NCBI RefSeq assembly: GCF_029543085.1
Contig: NZ_CP119967.1
Location: 620,001-684,000, forward strand
Direction: 5' to 3'
Origin: Pseudomonas sp. A34-9
GTDB taxonomy: Bacteria; Pseudomonadota; Gammaproteobacteria; Pseudomonadales; Pseudomonadaceae
DNA: 64,000 bases
The notes beneath the pieces are model-generated. The model saw only the letters and a program-made list of their open reading frames with translations, had not been told where the DNA came from and did not search any database. The first letter of the stretch is position 1. Each line of letters begins with the position of its first letter. Below, in pieces: positions 1 through 12,203 of this stretch. A program made the position numbers and the translations under genes.

Positions 1-515
1 ACCGCATGCTCGCCGGCGTGCTGCTCGACCTGTCGATGACTGCCTCGCTGACGTCCAGCCTCAATGTTGGCCAGAAAGTCCTGACCAATATCGGCCGCGT
101 CACGCCGTTGCACAAACAGCGTGTGGAGCAGGCCGGGTTCATGGTGTTGAAGTCGCCGGACATCCCGTCGATCCTGGTCGAAACCGGATTTATCTCCAAC
201 GCCAACGAAGCGAACAAACTCTCGGCGTCGAGCCATCAGCAGGCGCTGGCGCGTTCGATCAGCAGCGGCGTGCGCCAGTTCTTCCAGCAGAACCCGCCAC
301 CGGGCACCTACATCGCCTGGCTGCGTGATTCCGGCAAGATTGCCCAAGGCCCGCGCGATCATCGCGTCGGTCCGGGCGAAACGCTGGCGATGATCGGCGT
401 GCGCTATCAGGTGTCGCCAGCCACGTTACGTGCTGCCAACAACCTGAAAAGCGATGAGCTGAAAGTCGGTCAGCACTTGACCATTCCTGGCACCGAACTG
501 GCGTCCAAAGAATGA
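1..515 (+). CDS. amiB: N-acetylmuramoyl-L-alanine amidase AmiB, C-terminal part
   Basis: The gene enters from the left edge, so its signal peptide and most of the catalytic domain lie outside the window. The visible part holds the end of an Amidase_3 zinc amidase domain, including the ETGFISN motif with the conserved glutamate. A C-terminal LysM domain follows (GETLAMIG through VGQHLTIP), which would bind peptidoglycan. The family cleaves the amide between MurNAc and the stem peptide in the periplasm during septum splitting. The stop codon overlaps the mutL start (ATGA at 512-515), the usual amiB-mutL coupling of Pseudomonas. Identification is firm; nothing can be said about the missing N terminus. 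Confidence 0.93.
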   Translation, partial: RMLAGVLLDLSMTASLTSSLNVGQKVLTNIGRVTPLHKQRVEQAGFMVLKSPDIPSILVETGFISNANEANKLSASSHQQALARSISSGVRQFFQQNPPPGTYIAWLRDSGKIAQGPRDHRVGPGETLAMIGVRYQVSPATLRAANNLKSDELKVGQHLTIPGTELASKE

Positions 516-2425
516 ACGAAGTGCTGAACGCCGCTGCTCGCATTGAACTGCTCAGCCCACGGCTGGCGAACCAGATCGCCGCCGGTGAGGTGGTCGAACG
601 CCCGGCCTCGGTGATCAAGGAGTTGCTGGAAAACAGCCTCGACTCCGGTGCCAGGCGCATCGATGTCGACGTCGAGCAGGGTGGCGTCAAGCTGCTGCGG
701 GTGCGCGACGACGGTAGCGGTATTTCCGCCGATGATCTGCCGCTGGCCCTGGCTCGTCACGCCACCAGCAAGATCCGCAACCTCGAAGACCTCGAACAGG
801 TGATGAGCCTCGGTTTCCGTGGTGAGGCCCTGGCGTCGATCAGCTCCGTGGCGCGCTTGACCCTGACCTCGCGCACCCGTGGCGCCGACCAGGCCTGGCA
901 AGTTGAAACTGAAGGTCGCGACATGGCGCCCCGGGTTCAGCCAGCGGCGCATCCGGTCGGCACCTCGGTGGAGGTTCGCGACCTGTTCTTCAATACCCCG
1001 GCGCGACGCAAATTCCTCAAAACCGAAAAAACCGAATTCGATCACCTGCAAGAAGTGATCAAGCGTCTGGCGCTGGCGCGTTTCGACGTGGCGTTCCATC
1101 TGCGTCACAACGGCAAGACCATTCTCAGCCTGCACGAGGCCCACGATGATGCGGCCCGCGCCCGGCGTGTGGCGGCGATCTGTGGTTCGGGATTCCTTGA
1201 GCAGGCGTTGCCGATCGAGATCGAGCGCAACGGCTTGCACCTGTGGGGCTGGGTCGGTTTGCCGACCTTCAACCGCAGTCAGGCGGATTTGCAGTATTTC
1301 TTTGTGAATGGCCGGGCGGTGCGCGACAAGCTCGTGGCCCACGCGGTGCGTCAAGCCTATCGCGATGTGCTGTTTAACGGCCGTCACCCGACCTTTGCAC
1401 TGTTTTTCGAAGTCGATCCGGCGGCGGTCGACGTCAACGTGCACCCGACCAAGCACGAAGTGCGCTTCCGTGACGGGCGCATGGTGCACGACTTCCTTTA
1501 TGGCACGTTGCACCGGGCGTTGGGTGATGTGCGCCCGGAAGATCAGCTTGCGGGTTCGGTGACCACAGCCGTCGTCCGTCCAACCGGGCTTGATGCCGGT
1601 GAGTTCGGCCCGCAGGGTGAAATGCGCCTGGCGGCCAATGCGCTGCTGGAGCAGCCGCAGGCGCAACCGGCATTCAACACCTCGTCGGGTGGCAGCGCTG
1701 GCGGGGCTTATCAATATCAATACACGCCGCGTCCGCAATCCGCCGTGCCGCCGGCCGCCGAGGCACAAGCGGCGTATCGCGAGTTTTTCGCGCCGCTGCC
1801 CGAGGCCAATGCCAACGCATTGCCGGCCGGTCAGGAAGACATTCCGCCGCTCGGTTACGCGCTTGCGCAGCTCAAAGGCATTTATATCCTGTCGGAGAAC
1901 GCCCAAGGTCTGGTGCTGGTGGACATGCATGCCGCCCACGAACGGATCATGTATGAGCGTCTGAAAATCGCCATGGCCAGCGAAGGCCTGAGTGGCCAGC
2001 CGTTGCTGGTGCCGGAATCGTTAGCGGTCAGTCAGCGCGAGGCCGATTGTGCTGAAGAGCACGCGGCATGGTTCCAGCGTCTGGGCTTCGAATTGCAGCG
2101 TCTGGGCCCGGAAACCCTGGCGATCCGCCAGATTCCGGCCTTGTTGAAGCAAGCTGAAGCCAACCGTCTGGTCGGTGACGTGCTGTCGGATCTGATGGAA
2201 TACGGCACCAGCGACCGGATTCAGGCCCACCTCAACGAACTGCTCGGCACCATGGCCTGCCACGGCGCGATTCGCGCCAATCGGCGCCTGGCCCTGCCGG
2301 AAATGAACGGCCTGCTGCGTGACATGGAAAACACCGAGCGCAGCGGTCAATGCAACCATGGCCGACCGACCTGGACCCAACTGGGCCTGGACGATCTGGA
2401 CAAACTGTTCCTGCGCGGTCGTTGA
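512..2425 (+). CDS. mutL: DNA mismatch repair protein MutL
   Basis: 637 residues, normal for Pseudomonas MutL. It links MutS mismatch recognition to downstream strand removal. The N-terminal GHKL ATPase domain shows the motif with E37 and N41, DDGSGI at 66-71 and GFRGEAL near residue 110. A Pro/Ala/Gln-rich linker follows (about 370-430). The C-terminal dimerisation domain carries an endonuclease-type motif with D471, H473, E477 and E482 (consensus DQHAxxExxxxE with Q replaced by M) and a terminal CNHGRPT motif. This fits a MutL that nicks DNA itself, as in bacteria without MutH. Start and stop are translationally coupled to amiB and miaA. Confidence 0.97.
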   Translation: MNEVLNAAARIELLSPRLANQIAAGEVVERPASVIKELLENSLDSGARRIDVDVEQGGVKLLRVRDDGSGISADDLPLALARHATSKIRNLEDLEQVMSLGFRGEALASISSVARLTLTSRTRGADQAWQVETEGRDMAPRVQPAAHPVGTSVEVRDLFFNTPARRKFLKTEKTEFDHLQEVIKRLALARFDVAFHLRHNGKTILSLHEAHDDAARARRVAAICGSGFLEQALPIEIERNGLHLWGWVGLPTFNRSQADLQYFFVNGRAVRDKLVAHAVRQAYRDVLFNGRHPTFALFFEVDPAAVDVNVHPTKHEVRFRDGRMVHDFLYGTLHRALGDVRPEDQLAGSVTTAVVRPTGLDAGEFGPQGEMRLAANALLEQPQAQPAFNTSSGGSAGGAYQYQYTPRPQSAVPPAAEAQAAYREFFAPLPEANANALPAGQEDIPPLGYALAQLKGIYILSENAQGLVLVDMHAAHERIMYERLKIAMASEGLSGQPLLVPESLAVSQREADCAEEHAAWFQRLGFELQRLGPETLAIRQIPALLKQAEANRLVGDVLSDLMEYGTSDRIQAHLNELLGTMACHGAIRANRRLALPEMNGLLRDMENTERSGQCNHGRPTWTQLGLDDLDKLFLRGR

Positions 2426-3396
2426 TGAGCCAGCTACCACCAGCGATTTTCCTGATGGGCCCGACCGCTGCGGGCAAGACCGATCTGGCTATCGAGCTGA
2501 CCAAAGTGCTGCCGTGCGAGCTGATCAGCGTTGATTCGGCGCTGGTCTATCGTGGCATGGACATCGGCACCGCCAAGCCTTCGAAAGCGTTGTTGGCCGA
2601 GCATCCGCACCGTTTGATCGATATTCTTGATCCGGCCGAAGCATATTCCGCTGCGGATTTCCGTCGCGATGCCTTGCAGGCCATGGCTGAAATCACCGCA
2701 CGCGGGAAAATTCCGCTGCTGGTGGGCGGCACAATGCTCTATTACAAGGCTTTGGTCGAAGGTCTGGCAGACATGCCGGCAGCCGATCCCGAAGTCCGCG
2801 CGCAGATCGAAGAAGAGGCCGCACGCCTCGGCTGGCAAGCGCTGCACGACCAATTGGCGGCCATCGATCCGGTATCCGCGGCGCGAATTCATCCGAACGA
2901 TCCGCAACGCTTGAGTCGCGCACTGGAAGTTTATCGGGTCAGTGGTCAGAGCATGACCGCGCTGCGTCAGCAACAATCTGCGCAAAGTACTGAAGCAGCC
3001 GCTTCGGGACTGCAACAATTGCCCTATACTGTCGCGAACTTGGCCATTGCCCCGGCGAATCGTCAGGTACTGCACGAGCGCATTAAACAAAGATTCACAA
3101 ATATGTTGGAACAGGGGTTCATCGACGAGGTCGTAGCCCTGCGTAAAAGAAGTGACCTGCATTCGGGGTTGCCGTCTATACGTGCGGTAGGCTACCGCCA
3201 AGTCTGGGACTACCTGGATGGCAAACTGACGCTGGCCGAAATGCAGGAGCGCGGCATCATCGCCACGCGCCAATTGGCCAAACGCCAGTTCACCTGGCTG
3301 CGCAGCTGGGAAGATATACACTGGCTGGACAGTCTTGATTGCGACAATCTGCCACGCGCCTTGAAATACCTTGGGACCATCTCCATATTGAGCTGA
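2425..3396 (+). CDS. miaA: tRNA dimethylallyltransferase MiaA
   Basis: 323 residues. MiaA transfers a dimethylallyl group to N6 of A37 in tRNAs reading UNN codons, the first step of ms2i6A synthesis. The P-loop GPTAAGKT is at residues 12-19, followed by [18 protein letters not shown], characteristic of the family. [11 protein letters not shown] and the C-terminal [13 protein letters not shown] motif are also present. The start chosen is the ATG at 2425, overlapping the mutL stop by one base; longer in-frame starts would lie inside mutL and add unrelated residues. hfq follows 95 bases downstream, the conserved miaA-hfq-hflX order. Confidence 0.97.
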   Translation: MSQLPPAIFLMGPTAAGKTDLAIELTKVLPCELISVDSALVYRGMDIGTAKPSKALLAEHPHRLIDILDPAEAYSAADFRRDALQAMAEITARGKIPLLVGGTMLYYKALVEGLADMPAADPEVRAQIEEEAARLGWQALHDQLAAIDPVSAARIHPNDPQRLSRALEVYRVSGQSMTALRQQQSAQSTEAAASGLQQLPYTVANLAIAPANRQVLHERIKQRFTNMLEQGFIDEVVALRKRSDLHSGLPSIRAVGYRQVWDYLDGKLTLAEMQERGIIATRQLAKRQFTWLRSWEDIHWLDSLDCDNLPRALKYLGTISILS

Positions 3397-3491
3397 GTCC
3401 TTGCAATTGCCGTCTATCCTTGGGGGTGTGACGGCCAAAGCCATCTGAATTACCTATTTTTTATTATTGAATCCTTAAAGGAGTGCGGCAC

Positions 3492-3752
3492 ATGTCAAAA
3501 GGGCATTCGCTACAAGACCCTTACTTGAATACTTTACGTAAAGAGAAAGTTGGGGTTTCCATCTATCTGGTCAACGGTATCAAACTGCAAGGCACGATCG
3601 AGTCGTTCGACCAGTTCGTGATCCTGCTGAAAAACACCGTGAGCCAAATGGTTTACAAACACGCTATCTCGACAGTAGTGCCGGTTCGTCCAATTCGTCT
3701 GCCTAGCGCAACCGAATCCGAAGCAGGTGACGCTGAGCCAGGTAACGCCTGA
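3492..3752 (+). CDS. hfq: RNA chaperone Hfq
   Basis: 86 residues. Hfq is a hexameric Sm-like protein that pairs small RNAs with mRNAs. Key residues visible are Q8 and D9 of the proximal face, F39 and F42 in the Sm1 core, and Y55-K56-H57 in the Sm2 motif. The arginine-rich rim patch reads RKEK at 16-19 rather than the RRER of enterobacteria. The C-terminal tail is short and acidic. The start at 3492 sits behind a strong AAAGGAG site at 3477-3483; an ATG nine bases upstream falls directly at the Shine-Dalgarno and is unlikely. A 95-base gap after miaA may carry its own promoter. Confidence 0.98.
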   Translation: MSKGHSLQDPYLNTLRKEKVGVSIYLVNGIKLQGTIESFDQFVILLKNTVSQMVYKHAISTVVPVRPIRLPSATESEAGDAEPGNA

Positions 3753-3764
3753 TAGGAGTCTCCT

Positions 3765-5066
3765 TTGTTCTTTGAGCGCCACGGTGGTGGTGAACGAGTG
3801 ATCCTCGTTCACTTGGATGGACAGGACCCTGAGGCGCGCGAAGATCCGCAGGAGTTTCAGGAATTGGCTAATTCGGCCGGCGCCGAGACCGTTGCGTTTT
3901 TTAACGTGCCGCGTCATCGGCCAACCGCCAAATACCTGATCGGCAGCGGCAAGGTCGAGGAACTGCGCGACCTGGTCAAGGCTGAAGAAGCCGATCTGGT
4001 GATTTTCAATCACATCCTCACGCCCAGTCAGGAACGTAACCTCGAACGTGTTTTCGAGTGTCGCGTGATCGACCGTACCGGTCTGATTCTCGATATTTTC
4101 GCCCAGCGCGCCCGTACCCATGAAGGCAAGCTCCAGGTTGAACTGGCCCAGCTTGATCACATGAGCACCCGGCTGGTTCGCGGCTGGACTCACCTTGAGC
4201 GTCAGGGTGGCGGTATCGGTATGCGCGGTCCCGGTGAAACCCAACTGGAAACCGACCGCCGTTTGCTGCGGGTTCGCCTGCGTCAGATCAAAGGCCGACT
4301 GGAGAAGGTGCGCAGCCAGCGCGAGCAATCACGCCGTGGTCGTTCCCGTGCCGATATTCCGACCGTGTCTCTGGTGGGATATACCAACGCCGGTAAGTCC
4401 ACGCTCTTCAACAACGTGACGAAATCCGATGTCTACGCGGCCGACCAATTGTTCGCCACGCTGGACCCGACCCTGCGTCGTCTGGAACTGGACGACCTGG
4501 GGCCGATTGTTCTGGCGGACACGGTGGGCTTCATTCGTCACTTGCCGCACAAGCTGGTCGAGGCATTTCGGTCTACCCTCGAAGAGTCGAGCAATTCCGA
4601 TCTGCTGTTGCACGTGATCGATGCAGCCGAACCGGATCGCATGTTGCAGATCGAGCAGGTGATGGTGGTGCTGGGCGAGATTGGTGCCCAGGACTTGCCG
4701 ATCCTCGAGGTCTATAACAAACTCGATTTGCTTGAAGGCGTTGAGCCACAAATCCAGCGCGACGAAAACGGCAAGCCCCAGCGGGTCTGGCTGTCGGCGC
4801 GTGATGGCAGTGGTCTGGAACTGCTTGAGCAAGCCATCGCCGAATTGCTTGGCAGTGATTTGTTCATCGGCACATTGCGCTTGCCGCAACGATTCGCGCG
4901 ACTGCGTGCGCAGTTTTTCGAACTCGGTGCGGTGCAGAAAGAAGAACACGACGAAGAAGGCATCAGTTTGCTGGCCGTTCGTTTGCCCCGTGTCGAGTTG
5001 AATCGACTGGTAAGCCGCGAAGGATTGCAGCCGATGGAATTCATCGAGCAACACACTTTGCAATAA
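3765..5066 (+). CDS. hflX: GTPase HflX
   Basis: 433 residues, starting with TTG at 3765 behind TAGGAG, 12 bases after hfq. HflX is a ribosome-associated GTPase that splits or rescues stalled 70S ribosomes under stress. The N-terminal HflX domain includes GSGKVEELR and the Gly-rich GGGIGMRGPGE motif. The G domain has GYTNAGKST at about 205, DTVGF (G3) and NKLD (G4). The C-terminal segment ends EFIEQHTLQ. Expression probably comes from the hfq transcript. No in-frame ATG gives an equally complete N terminus, so TTG is accepted. Confidence 0.95.
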   Translation: MFFERHGGGERVILVHLDGQDPEAREDPQEFQELANSAGAETVAFFNVPRHRPTAKYLIGSGKVEELRDLVKAEEADLVIFNHILTPSQERNLERVFECRVIDRTGLILDIFAQRARTHEGKLQVELAQLDHMSTRLVRGWTHLERQGGGIGMRGPGETQLETDRRLLRVRLRQIKGRLEKVRSQREQSRRGRSRADIPTVSLVGYTNAGKSTLFNNVTKSDVYAADQLFATLDPTLRRLELDDLGPIVLADTVGFIRHLPHKLVEAFRSTLEESSNSDLLLHVIDAAEPDRMLQIEQVMVVLGEIGAQDLPILEVYNKLDLLEGVEPQIQRDENGKPQRVWLSARDGSGLELLEQAIAELLGSDLFIGTLRLPQRFARLRAQFFELGAVQKEEHDEEGISLLAVRLPRVELNRLVSREGLQPMEFIEQHTLQ

Positions 5067-5162
5067 AAGCCTGACAAAGCGGTTGTGCCGCAACGGCAGG
5101 CATTCTGTAGCATTGGTCGGCGCGCCGTGGGTGCGTCTTTGCTTTATCAGATGGAGAGCGCT

Positions 5163-6335
5163 ATGGCTTGGAATGAGCCGGGTGGCAACTCGAATAATCA
5201 GGATCCTTGGGGTGGCAAACGCCGCAATAACGGCGACCGCAAGGGGCCACCGGATCTCGACGAGGCCTTCCGAAAGCTGCAGGAAAGCCTGAACGGGTTG
5301 TTCGGTGGTGGTAAGAAACGTGGTGATGACGGCGGTGGTTCGGGCAAGAGCAGTGGCGGCTTCGGCGGTCTGCTCGGCATCGGCCTCGTCGTGCTGGCGG
5401 CTGTCTGGCTGTACAGCGCGGTTTACGTAGTGGACGAGCAGGAGCAAGCCGTGGTGCTGCGCTTCGGCAAGTACTACGAAACTGTCGGCCCGGGCCTGAA
5501 CATCTACTTCCCGCCGATCGATAAGAAGTACATGGAAAACGTCACGCGTGAGCGTGCCTACACCAAGCAGGGCCAGATGCTGACCGAAGACGAGAACATC
5601 GTCGAAGTGCCGCTGACCGTGCAGTACAAAATCAGCAACCTGCAGGATTTCGTGCTGAACGTCGATCAGCCGGAAATCAGCCTGCAGCATGCGACCGACA
5701 GTGCCCTGCGCCACGTGGTGGGTTCCACCGCCATGGACCAGGTGCTGACCGAAGGTCGTGAATTGATGGCCAGCGAAATCAAGGAGCGTCTGCAACGTTT
5801 CCTCGATACCTATCGCACCGGTATCACCGTCACTCAGGTCAACGTACAGAGCGCAGCGGCACCGCGTGAAGTGCAGGAAGCCTTCGATGACGTGATCCGC
5901 GCCCGTGAAGACGAGCAGCGTTCGCGCAACCAGGCTGAAACCTACGCCAACGGCGTCGTGCCGGAGGCCCGTGGTCAGGCCCAGCGTATCCTCGAGGATG
6001 CCAACGGTTACCGCGACGAGACGGTCTCGCGCGCCAAGGGTGAAGCCGACCGCTTTACCAAACTGGTCGCCGAGTATCGCAAGGCACCTGAAGTGACCCG
6101 CCAGCGTCTGTACCTGGACACCATGCAGGAAGTCTTCAGCAGCACCAGCAAGGTACTCGTGACCGGCAACAAAAACGGCCAGAGCAACCTGCTTTACCTG
6201 CCGTTGGACAAAATGATTCAGAACAGTTCGGGCAGCAATGCACCGGTCACCGGTTCGGCTGCCGCCAGCAACAACACGGACGTCACACCGCATGTCACTG
6301 ACCTGCCGCAGTCGCGCACAAGGGAGACCCGCTGA
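5163..6335 (+). CDS. hflK: FtsH protease modulator HflK
   Basis: 390 residues. HflK and HflC form a large inner-membrane complex that encloses and regulates the FtsH protease. The N terminus is Gly/Asn/Pro-rich and cytoplasmic, followed by one membrane segment (about 65-88) and an SPFH/band-7 domain facing the periplasm. An Ala/Asn/Thr-rich tail ends the protein. The start at 5163 is preceded by GGAGAG; an in-frame ATG at 5151 lies within that site, so 5163 is preferred. The stop overlaps the hflC start (TGATG at 6333-6337). Confidence 0.96.
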   Translation: MAWNEPGGNSNNQDPWGGKRRNNGDRKGPPDLDEAFRKLQESLNGLFGGGKKRGDDGGGSGKSSGGFGGLLGIGLVVLAAVWLYSAVYVVDEQEQAVVLRFGKYYETVGPGLNIYFPPIDKKYMENVTRERAYTKQGQMLTEDENIVEVPLTVQYKISNLQDFVLNVDQPEISLQHATDSALRHVVGSTAMDQVLTEGRELMASEIKERLQRFLDTYRTGITVTQVNVQSAAAPREVQEAFDDVIRAREDEQRSRNQAETYANGVVPEARGQAQRILEDANGYRDETVSRAKGEADRFTKLVAEYRKAPEVTRQRLYLDTMQEVFSSTSKVLVTGNKNGQSNLLYLPLDKMIQNSSGSNAPVTGSAAASNNTDVTPHVTDLPQSRTRETR

Positions 6336-7204
6336 TGAGCAATAAATCGCTGATCGCCCTTATTGTTGGCGTCGTTGTCGTGCTGGTGGGCTGGAACTGC
6401 TTCTACATCGTCGCTCAGACCGAGCGTGCGGTGCTGCTGCAATTCGGTCGTGTGGTTCAGGCCGATGTTCAGCCAGGCCTGCATGTGAAAGTGCCTTACG
6501 TTAACCAGGTGCGTAAATTCGACGCACGTCTGATGACGCTGGATGCACCGACACAGCGCTTCCTGACCCTGGAAAAGAAAGCCGTGATGGTTGATGCCTA
6601 CGCCAAGTGGCGCGTGAAAGATGCCGAGCGCTTCTACACCGCAACTTCCGGTCTCAAGCAAATCGCCGACGAGCGTCTGTCCCGTCGTCTGGAATCCGGT
6701 CTGCGTGACCAGTTTGGTAAGCGCACCCTGCACGAAGTCGTGTCGGGTGAGCGTGACGCACTGATGGCTGACATCACTGCCTCGCTGAACAAGATGGCGG
6801 AAAAAGAGCTGGGTATCGAAGTTGTCGATGTCCGGGTCAAGGCCATCGATCTGCCGAAAGAAGTAAACCGCAGCGTGTTCGAGCGTATGAGCACCGAGCG
6901 TGAGCGTGAAGCTCGCGAGCACCGCGCCAAGGGTAACGAGCTGGCGGAAGGCATCCGTGCCGACGCCGATCGTCAGCGCCGCGTGTTGCTGGCTGAAGCC
7001 TATCGTGAATCCGAAGAGATTCGCGGTGACGGTGATGCCCAGGCCGCTGCGATCTACTCCAAGGCCTACGGCCAGGATCAGGAGTTCTACGGTTTCTACC
7101 GTAGCCTGCGTGCCTACCGTGAAAGCTTCGCGAACAAATCCGACGTCCTGGTCCTCGACCCAAGCAGCGACTTCTTCCGTTACCTGGAAAAGTCCAAGCC
7201 TTGA
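6335..7204 (+). CDS. hflC: FtsH protease modulator HflC
   Basis: 289 residues, partner of HflK. It has an N-terminal signal-anchor (about 7-25) and an SPFH domain with the typical AQTERAVLLQFG opening. The region EREREAREHRAKG and the DGDAQAA segment match the coiled helical part of HflC. It is translationally coupled to hflK by a one-base overlap, ensuring equal amounts of both subunits. Confidence 0.97.
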   Translation: MSNKSLIALIVGVVVVLVGWNCFYIVAQTERAVLLQFGRVVQADVQPGLHVKVPYVNQVRKFDARLMTLDAPTQRFLTLEKKAVMVDAYAKWRVKDAERFYTATSGLKQIADERLSRRLESGLRDQFGKRTLHEVVSGERDALMADITASLNKMAEKELGIEVVDVRVKAIDLPKEVNRSVFERMSTEREREAREHRAKGNELAEGIRADADRQRRVLLAEAYRESEEIRGDGDAQAAAIYSKAYGQDQEFYGFYRSLRAYRESFANKSDVLVLDPSSDFFRYLEKSKP

Positions 7205-7514
7205 TACGACGTTGACCTGAATCATTCCGCCCGGCGGCTAAAACCTCGGGCGGGGTGATCCTTTGGGAAAACGTGTGTATGATGCGGCAGCCGGGAAATT
7301 CCCGGCTTTTTTGCGTCTGCACGTTTGATTGCTGTTTTTTTGCAGGCATCGGGTGAATGGCCCGAGAGTATTTCGAGGAAAGTGATGGGCGAAGCCGGTA
7401 ACAGGCCTTTCGCCGCGTCGTTCATGCGCGTGCGTTTTGAACGGATCGGTCATTTTCTGCTTCACTCAAGGCTCGCCCGCAGGCTGGCCGCCCGGATCAA
7501 AGGGGAATGGCGTA
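7205..7514. other. hflC-hisZ intergenic region
   Basis: This 310-base gap has no convincing gene. It contains a seven-base inverted repeat (CCGCCCG at 7227-7233, CGGGCGG at 7247-7253), then a TATGAT box at about 7278, and directly after it a strong hairpin followed by six T residues. Open frames here lack family resemblance. I looked for the small membrane protein (DUF2065 type) often found after hflC and did not see it. Confidence 0.5.
7288..7312 (+). terminator. Rho-independent terminator after hflC
   Basis: An eight-base stem, AGCCGGGA paired with TCCCGGCT around an AAT loop, is followed by a run of T residues at 7307-7312. It would end the hfq-hflXKC transcript. Confidence 0.85.
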
Positions 7515-8702
7515 ATGGCAACGGTAGACCGCTGGCTGCTGCCAGATGGCATCGAAGAAGTACTGCCACCGGAAGCGGCGCGCATTGAAGTCGCGCGTCG
7601 TCAGGTGTTGGATCTGTTCCAGAGCTGGGGTTACGAGTTTGTCGTGACTCCCCATATCGAGTACCTGGAATCCCTGCTGACCGGCGCGGGCCAGGACCTG
7701 GATCTGCGTACGTTCAAGGTCATCGACCCGCAGTCGGGCCGGCAGATGGGTTTCCGTGCCGACATCACGCCGCAAGTGGCGCGCATCGATGCGCACACCC
7801 TGCGTCGCGAAGGCCCGAGCCGTCTGTGCTATGCCGGGAGCGTGCTGCATGCTCAGCCGCGTGCCCTGTCGTCCTCGCGCAGCCCGATCCAGTTGGGCGC
7901 CGAGTTGTACGGCGATGCCAGCCCGAGCAGCGACGTTGAAGTGATCAGCCTGATGCTGGCCATGCTGCAACTGGCCGATGTGCCGGATGTGCACATGGAC
8001 CTCGGTCATGTTGGTATCTACCGGGGTCTGGCGCGTGCCGCCGGTCTGTCCGGGGAAGTCGAGCAGCAGTTGTTCGACGCGTTGCAACGCAAGGCCATCG
8101 ACGAGGTCATTACCTTGACTGAAGGCCTGCCGGCTGACCTGTCCGGCATGCTGCGCGCGCTGGTAGATCTGTGTGGCGGCCGTGAAGTGTTGAGCGCTGC
8201 CCGCGAACGTCTGGCCAATGCGCCGGCGCCGGTACTGGCGGCACTGGAAGATTTGCTGGCAATCGCCGAGCGTCTGTCGGCGCGCTTCCCGGAGCTGCCG
8301 CTGTACTTCGATCTGGGCGAGTTGCGTGGCTATCACTACCACACCGGTGTGGTGTTCGCGGTGTTCGTGCCGGGCGTTGGCCAGTCCATCGCTCAGGGCG
8401 GTCGCTACGACGACATCGGCGCGGATTTTGGTCGCGCGCGTCCGGCGACTGGCTTTTCCACCGATTTGAAAACCCTGGTGACCCTGGGGCGTGCTGAGAT
8501 CGAGCTACCGTCTGGCGGTATCTGGATGCCTGACAGTACGGATGCGGCACTCTGGCAGCAGGTTTGCCAGTTGCGCAGTGAGGGTCAGCGTGTCGTTCAG
8601 GCGTTGCCTGGACAGCCTTTGGCCGCCGCCCGTGATGCGGACTGCGACCGGCAATTGATTCAGCAGAACGGGCTTTGGCAAGTATCGCCACTGGCTTCTT
8701 GA
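7515..8702 (+). CDS. hisZ: ATP phosphoribosyltransferase regulatory subunit HisZ
   Basis: 395 residues. HisZ resembles the catalytic core of histidyl-tRNA synthetase but does not charge tRNA; it activates the short-form HisG in the first step of histidine synthesis. The class II core is visible: motif 2-like [13 protein letters not shown] and the [10 protein letters not shown] strand, with GGRYDD towards the C terminus. The anticodon-binding domain of true HisRS is absent, consistent with the length. The ATG at 7515 (MATVDRW) follows AAAGGGG. The position between hflC and purA is the usual one in pseudomonads. Confidence 0.95.
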   Translation: MATVDRWLLPDGIEEVLPPEAARIEVARRQVLDLFQSWGYEFVVTPHIEYLESLLTGAGQDLDLRTFKVIDPQSGRQMGFRADITPQVARIDAHTLRREGPSRLCYAGSVLHAQPRALSSSRSPIQLGAELYGDASPSSDVEVISLMLAMLQLADVPDVHMDLGHVGIYRGLARAAGLSGEVEQQLFDALQRKAIDEVITLTEGLPADLSGMLRALVDLCGGREVLSAARERLANAPAPVLAALEDLLAIAERLSARFPELPLYFDLGELRGYHYHTGVVFAVFVPGVGQSIAQGGRYDDIGADFGRARPATGFSTDLKTLVTLGRAEIELPSGGIWMPDSTDAALWQQVCQLRSEGQRVVQALPGQPLAAARDADCDRQLIQQNGLWQVSPLAS

Positions 8703-10046
<1,344 letters not shown>

Positions 10047-10068
10047 TAAGTCGTTGATGTAAAAACAC

Positions 10069-10093
10069 AAAGGCCCCTTCATCGGGGCCTTTG
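10069..10093 (+). terminator. Rho-independent terminator after purA
   Basis: AAAGGCCCC pairs with GGGGCCTTT around a TTCATC loop, 22 bases past the purA stop. Confidence 0.85.
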
Positions 10094-10186
10094 TCGTTTA
10101 TGCCTGTTGGACGGCATGACCTTTGCTGTGAATCTGTCTACAAGAGTGCCATCAAATTAATGGCGTCAGAAGTAGAGGGATTCACA

Positions 10187-12121
10187 GTGTCGGCCGTTCT
10201 CTCACTGTTACAAAGCCGTTTGTTGCGGCCCGTGTTCGTTACCCTTGGTATCGCCCTTTTGGTGCAGGTGTTGGTGGCGGTTGCCCTGACGCGGAGCACC
10301 GTCACCGCGCTGGAAGCTGATTTGGCGGTGCGCCTCGGCGCCGATAGCCAGAAACTCTCCGGTGAGCTGGAGCAGGCCGGGCGTGAAGTCACGTCGAGTC
10401 TCGATGCGTTGTCCGCCAGTACCCGTCAGCGGCTGACTGCTGGTTTGTCTTCGCGACTGAAAGACGAGCAGGCACAGTTGCGTGCGACGCTGGAAAAGGA
10501 TCTAAAGGATTCGGCCAATGACATGGCGCAATTGCTCGCCTCCGTTGCGCCGCGTGCCATGTGGGACAGCGACGTTCCGACCCTGTCCGAGTTCGCCCGT
10601 CGCGCCCAGCGCAATCCCAACGTGCTGTTCGTGGTCTATGACGACGCCACCGGCCAGCACCTGACCCGTTATCTCAATCGCGAAAACCCGATCAACAAGG
10701 CCTTGCTGGAAAAAGGCCAGGGCGAGCGTGCGCTGGATAAAGTCCTGGATGCGGCGAAAAACGATCCGTCGGTTTACTACCTGGAGGCGTCGATCAATCC
10801 CAATGGTGTCGAAATCGGCAAGGTGCTGATGGGTGTTTCCACCGCGTCGGTGGAGACCGATCTGGCAGCGCTCGACAAGCGCTTCTCGGCATTGATCGCC
10901 AGCAGTGATCAGTTGGTCGGTGACAGCCTGAAGGGCGCTGCAGCAGACAGCGCCAAGGCCATGCAAACACGCTTGCAGTCGGCGCAGTCCACGGCTACCG
11001 AGATGAAAGCCAATACCGCCAATACCGTTCAAGAGGCGGCTGCGACCCTGCGCTGGCGGATCGGCATGGGCCTGGCGCTGGTCGGTTGCGCTGTGCTGCT
11101 GTTGCTGGCGGTCGTGCTCGGCCATCGCGTGGTCAATCGGCTGAAGATGCTCAATGCAGCGATGGATGATCTGGCAGCGGGCGAGGGCGATCTGACCAAG
11201 CGTGTGCAGATCAACAGCAAAGATGAGATCGGTGACATGGCTTCGGCGGTCAATCGCTTTGTGGATAAGTTGCAGCCGATCGTGCGTGAGGCGGGAGATG
11301 TCGCGCAGCGTACCGGCGTCGAGATTGGCGCGATGACCCTGCGCAATGCCGGTGCAGATGCGGCGGCGGGCATGCAGCGTGATGAAGTGGCGGAGAGTCT
11401 GCGCGCACTGTCGCAAATGGCGGATGAAGCGCAGTCGGAAAGCCATGCAATGCAAGCGGCGTTGAAGCAGGTTGTGGATATTCGCCAGGCCACTGATGAA
11501 AACACCCGCACCTCCGCCAAGGTCGGCAGCTTGATCGAGGCGTTGGCCGGACAAGTCGATACCGGGGCGAAAGTGATCGAGCGCCTGGCGCAGCAGAGCG
11601 AGCAAATTGAAGTGGTGTTGACGGTGATCCACGGGATCGCCGAGCAGACTAACCTGCTGGCCCTGAACGCTGCCATTGAAGCGGCGCGCGCTGGCGAAAC
11701 CGGGCGTGGTTTTGCGGTGGTAGCGGACGAAGTTCGGGCGCTGGCCAGCAAGACACAAAGTTCTACCGGGGATATTCAGGCGCATATCGTCGCGTTGCAA
11801 CAGGGTGCTCGTGAGGCGGTCGAGGCGATCGGTCAGGCCGGGCGTCAGGCCAGCGAAGGTTTGCTGGTGTTGCGTGACAGCGCGCGGTTGCAGCAGTCGG
11901 TACAAACGTCTGTCGAGCAGGTGCACGCGGCAATTGGTCTGGCAACCCAGGCAGCGGCGCATCAGGCGCAAGGTGCGCAGGCGGTCCGTGGGCGCGTCGA
12001 GACGATTCATGCGCAGGCCGAGAAAGCGGCGCAGGCGGTGGTGGAAACCACGGCCAGTGGCAAGGTGCTGGATGGTTTGGCGGCGCAGCTGAAGGCCAGT
12101 CTGGGGCAGTTCAGGGCTTAA
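10187..12121 (+). CDS. Methyl-accepting chemotaxis protein
   Basis: 644 residues starting from GTG at 10187, chosen because AGAGGGA lies six bases upstream and the first membrane helix begins at residue 16. TM1 is about 16-34, a long coiled-coil-flanked periplasmic domain spans about 35-288, and TM2 is about 289-313. A HAMP segment follows ([12 protein letters not shown]) and then a cytoplasmic signalling domain. The hairpin tip motif [19 protein letters not shown] is near 485-503. The ligand is unknown; the sensor part did not match any sensor domain I could name by eye. It has its own transcription unit after the purA terminator, and no che genes are nearby. Confidence 0.92.
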   Translation: MSAVLSLLQSRLLRPVFVTLGIALLVQVLVAVALTRSTVTALEADLAVRLGADSQKLSGELEQAGREVTSSLDALSASTRQRLTAGLSSRLKDEQAQLRATLEKDLKDSANDMAQLLASVAPRAMWDSDVPTLSEFARRAQRNPNVLFVVYDDATGQHLTRYLNRENPINKALLEKGQGERALDKVLDAAKNDPSVYYLEASINPNGVEIGKVLMGVSTASVETDLAALDKRFSALIASSDQLVGDSLKGAAADSAKAMQTRLQSAQSTATEMKANTANTVQEAAATLRWRIGMGLALVGCAVLLLLAVVLGHRVVNRLKMLNAAMDDLAAGEGDLTKRVQINSKDEIGDMASAVNRFVDKLQPIVREAGDVAQRTGVEIGAMTLRNAGADAAAGMQRDEVAESLRALSQMADEAQSESHAMQAALKQVVDIRQATDENTRTSAKVGSLIEALAGQVDTGAKVIERLAQQSEQIEVVLTVIHGIAEQTNLLALNAAIEAARAGETGRGFAVVADEVRALASKTQSSTGDIQAHIVALQQGAREAVEAIGQAGRQASEGLLVLRDSARLQQSVQTSVEQVHAAIGLATQAAAHQAQGAQAVRGRVETIHAQAEKAAQAVVETTASGKVLDGLAAQLKASLGQFRA

Positions 12122-12203
12122 GATCAAAAGATCGCAGCCTGCGGCAGCGCCTACAGGGAAGCGCGAAATCCCACGTAGGAGCTGCCGCAGGCTGCAATCT
12201 TTT
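12122..12203. repeat. Palindromic intergenic repeat, family B
   Basis: Inverted doublet with arms related to GTAGGAGCTGCCGCAGGCTG and ATCTTTTGATC. It separates the convergent chemoreceptor and iron permease genes and touches the permease stop codon. Confidence 0.8.

Noticed and set aside
7205..7514. Possible small membrane protein gene between hflC and hisZ
   Set aside because: I looked for the DUF2065-type protein common after hflC; no frame with hydrophobic helices is present, and a terminator occupies the middle.
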